Origin: Proteobacteria bacterium SPGG2
Lineage (GTDB): Bacteria > Pseudomonadota > Gammaproteobacteria > Acidiferrobacterales > SPGG2
Length of the DNA: 6,613 nt
Direction: 5' to 3'
Assembly (NCBI GenBank): GCA_001643475.1
Contig: LXTK01000285.1
Span: forward strand, 1-6,613
This document shows, one piece after another, positions 6,005 through 6,613 of this stretch (its first letter is position 1; each line of letters starts with the position of its first letter). The notes below the pieces were generated by a model that had not been told where the DNA came from, did not search any database, and worked only from the letters and a program-made list of their open reading frames with translations. The translations under genes and the position numbers were made by a program.

Positions 6005-6613
6005 TTAGGATCTGACCAGTATAATATCGTGCCCAGCCAACTCCGATCTGATGGCATCCAAGGTCAACAACCCAAGGCACGGCATGGCACCTGCGCTAGA
6101 CACGCCCTCATGTGTCCATTTCTTGATGAGCCCAATGGCTGGGCTGCAAGACATCGCCGTACCGCTGTTGCTACGGGCAATCAAGCATGCCGACCGTCTG
6201 ACCACCGTGTCCTTTTGCTGCCCAAGCACGTGAACATGTACACCCGTAATCGTATCCACCAGTTTCTGAAAACCACTACTAACCCTGCCACGATTGGTTC
6301 GCTTGGTGCTGGAGGCTTTCGCGCTCTTACCGCGCTTCAGTCGACCCAACGCCGCTAGCGTGTTGTTGAGTAGCGGTTTTTGCAGACCGCCGCGGGCACT
6401 CACGGTTAGCGCCCCATAGAGGATTGGAAAAAGATCGAGATCTGGAAAATCGCACAAGTACACACGCTGAAGACCTGCCGGCGCTGGGAACTCAACCTTT
6501 TCTGGTTCCGACCATGCATGCGTATCACGCCACTCAGGTCTACGGAGGCTTCGAATTCATCGCGGACTTCGCAGCCAATGACCGACCGCGGGGTGGGCGG
6601 ATGCCGATCCTCC
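6005..6613 (-). CDS. Saccharopine-dehydrogenase-like protein, C-terminal part, partial and apparently frameshifted
   Basis: The frame closing with TAA at 6005-6007 is open for 183 codons back to a TGA at 6557-6559; the longest recognised start inside it is a GTG at 6463. From memory of the family, it resembles the C-terminal half of saccharopine dehydrogenase NADP-binding domain proteins: WSEPEKVEFPAP, VYLCDFPDLDLFP, GLQKPLLNNTL, SCSPAIGLIKKW and the ending GAMPCLGLLTLDAI fit their order. Upstream of the TGA another frame reads IGIRPPRG, like the family's stretch before this point, so the gene probably enters from the right with one frame change near 6557. The NADP-binding N-terminus lies outside the window. 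The name reflects fold; a role in lysine metabolism should not be assumed. It ends 38 nt before lptM on the same strand and may be co-transcribed with it. It could be a pseudogene or a sequencing error. Confidence 0.6.

Noticed and set aside
6010..6032. AT-rich imperfect palindrome (TATAATATCGTGC) considered as a dif site for XerC, or as a -10 element for lptM
   Set aside because: It lacks the two 11-bp Xer arms of dif, lies within the coding end of the upstream gene, and has no acceptable -35 at 16-18 nt from TATTAT or TATACT.
5924..6358. Plus-strand open frame of about 144 codons opposite lptM and the saccharopine-dehydrogenase-like gene
   Set aside because: The minus strand shows clear lipoprotein and family motifs here; the plus frame has no recognisable features.
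6005..6613. Reading the saccharopine-dehydrogenase-like gene as part of lysine synthesis because it neighbours lysA
   Set aside because: This family is named for a shared fold; organisms using lysA and dapF make lysine through diaminopimelate, so the saccharopine route is not implied.

Overview
The window carries a run of genes that all read on the minus strand (right to left): the C-terminal part of a saccharopine-dehydrogenase-like protein, then lptM, lysA, a class I SAM methyltransferase, dapF, a DUF484 gene, xerC and lpxC. No plus-strand gene is supported. The core order lptM-lysA-dapF-DUF484-xerC is the classical arrangement of Gammaproteobacteria (enterics, pseudomonads), and lpxC shows a lipid A-making, Gram-negative cell. 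I therefore infer a gammaproteobacterium of moderate GC. I cannot place it to genus, and the extra methyltransferase and the position of lpxC do not match the enteric or pseudomonad layout.

Right edge (about 5967-6613): the end of a saccharopine-dehydrogenase-fold protein. Its reading frame appears to shift near 6557, and it stops 38 nt before lptM. Centre (2956-5966): lptM (outer-membrane lipoprotein), lysA (meso-DAP to lysine), a methyltransferase not found at this place in the textbook operon, and dapF (LL-DAP to meso-DAP). Together lysA and dapF cover the last two steps of the diaminopimelate route, which feeds both peptidoglycan and lysine. A 55-nt gap before dapF can fold into a long RNA hairpin that includes the only visible ribosome binding sequence.

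Left part (1318-2959): DUF484 overlaps dapF by ATGA, and xerC (chromosome dimer resolution recombinase) follows after 22 nt. After a 176-nt gap with a possible extended -10 promoter comes lpxC, with a strong Shine-Dalgarno sequence. lpxC normally sits at the end of the division/cell-wall (dcw) cluster beside ftsZ, so its place behind xerC suggests a rearrangement.

The last 216 bases hold a dense train of near-perfect stem-loops of unrelated sequence. The first spans the lpxC stop codon and four lie almost back to back. It is the most unusual structure in the window. I see no tRNA, rRNA, CRISPR array, insertion sequence or dif site. No complete undescribed system is evident; the rest is mostly core cell-envelope and lysine metabolism.
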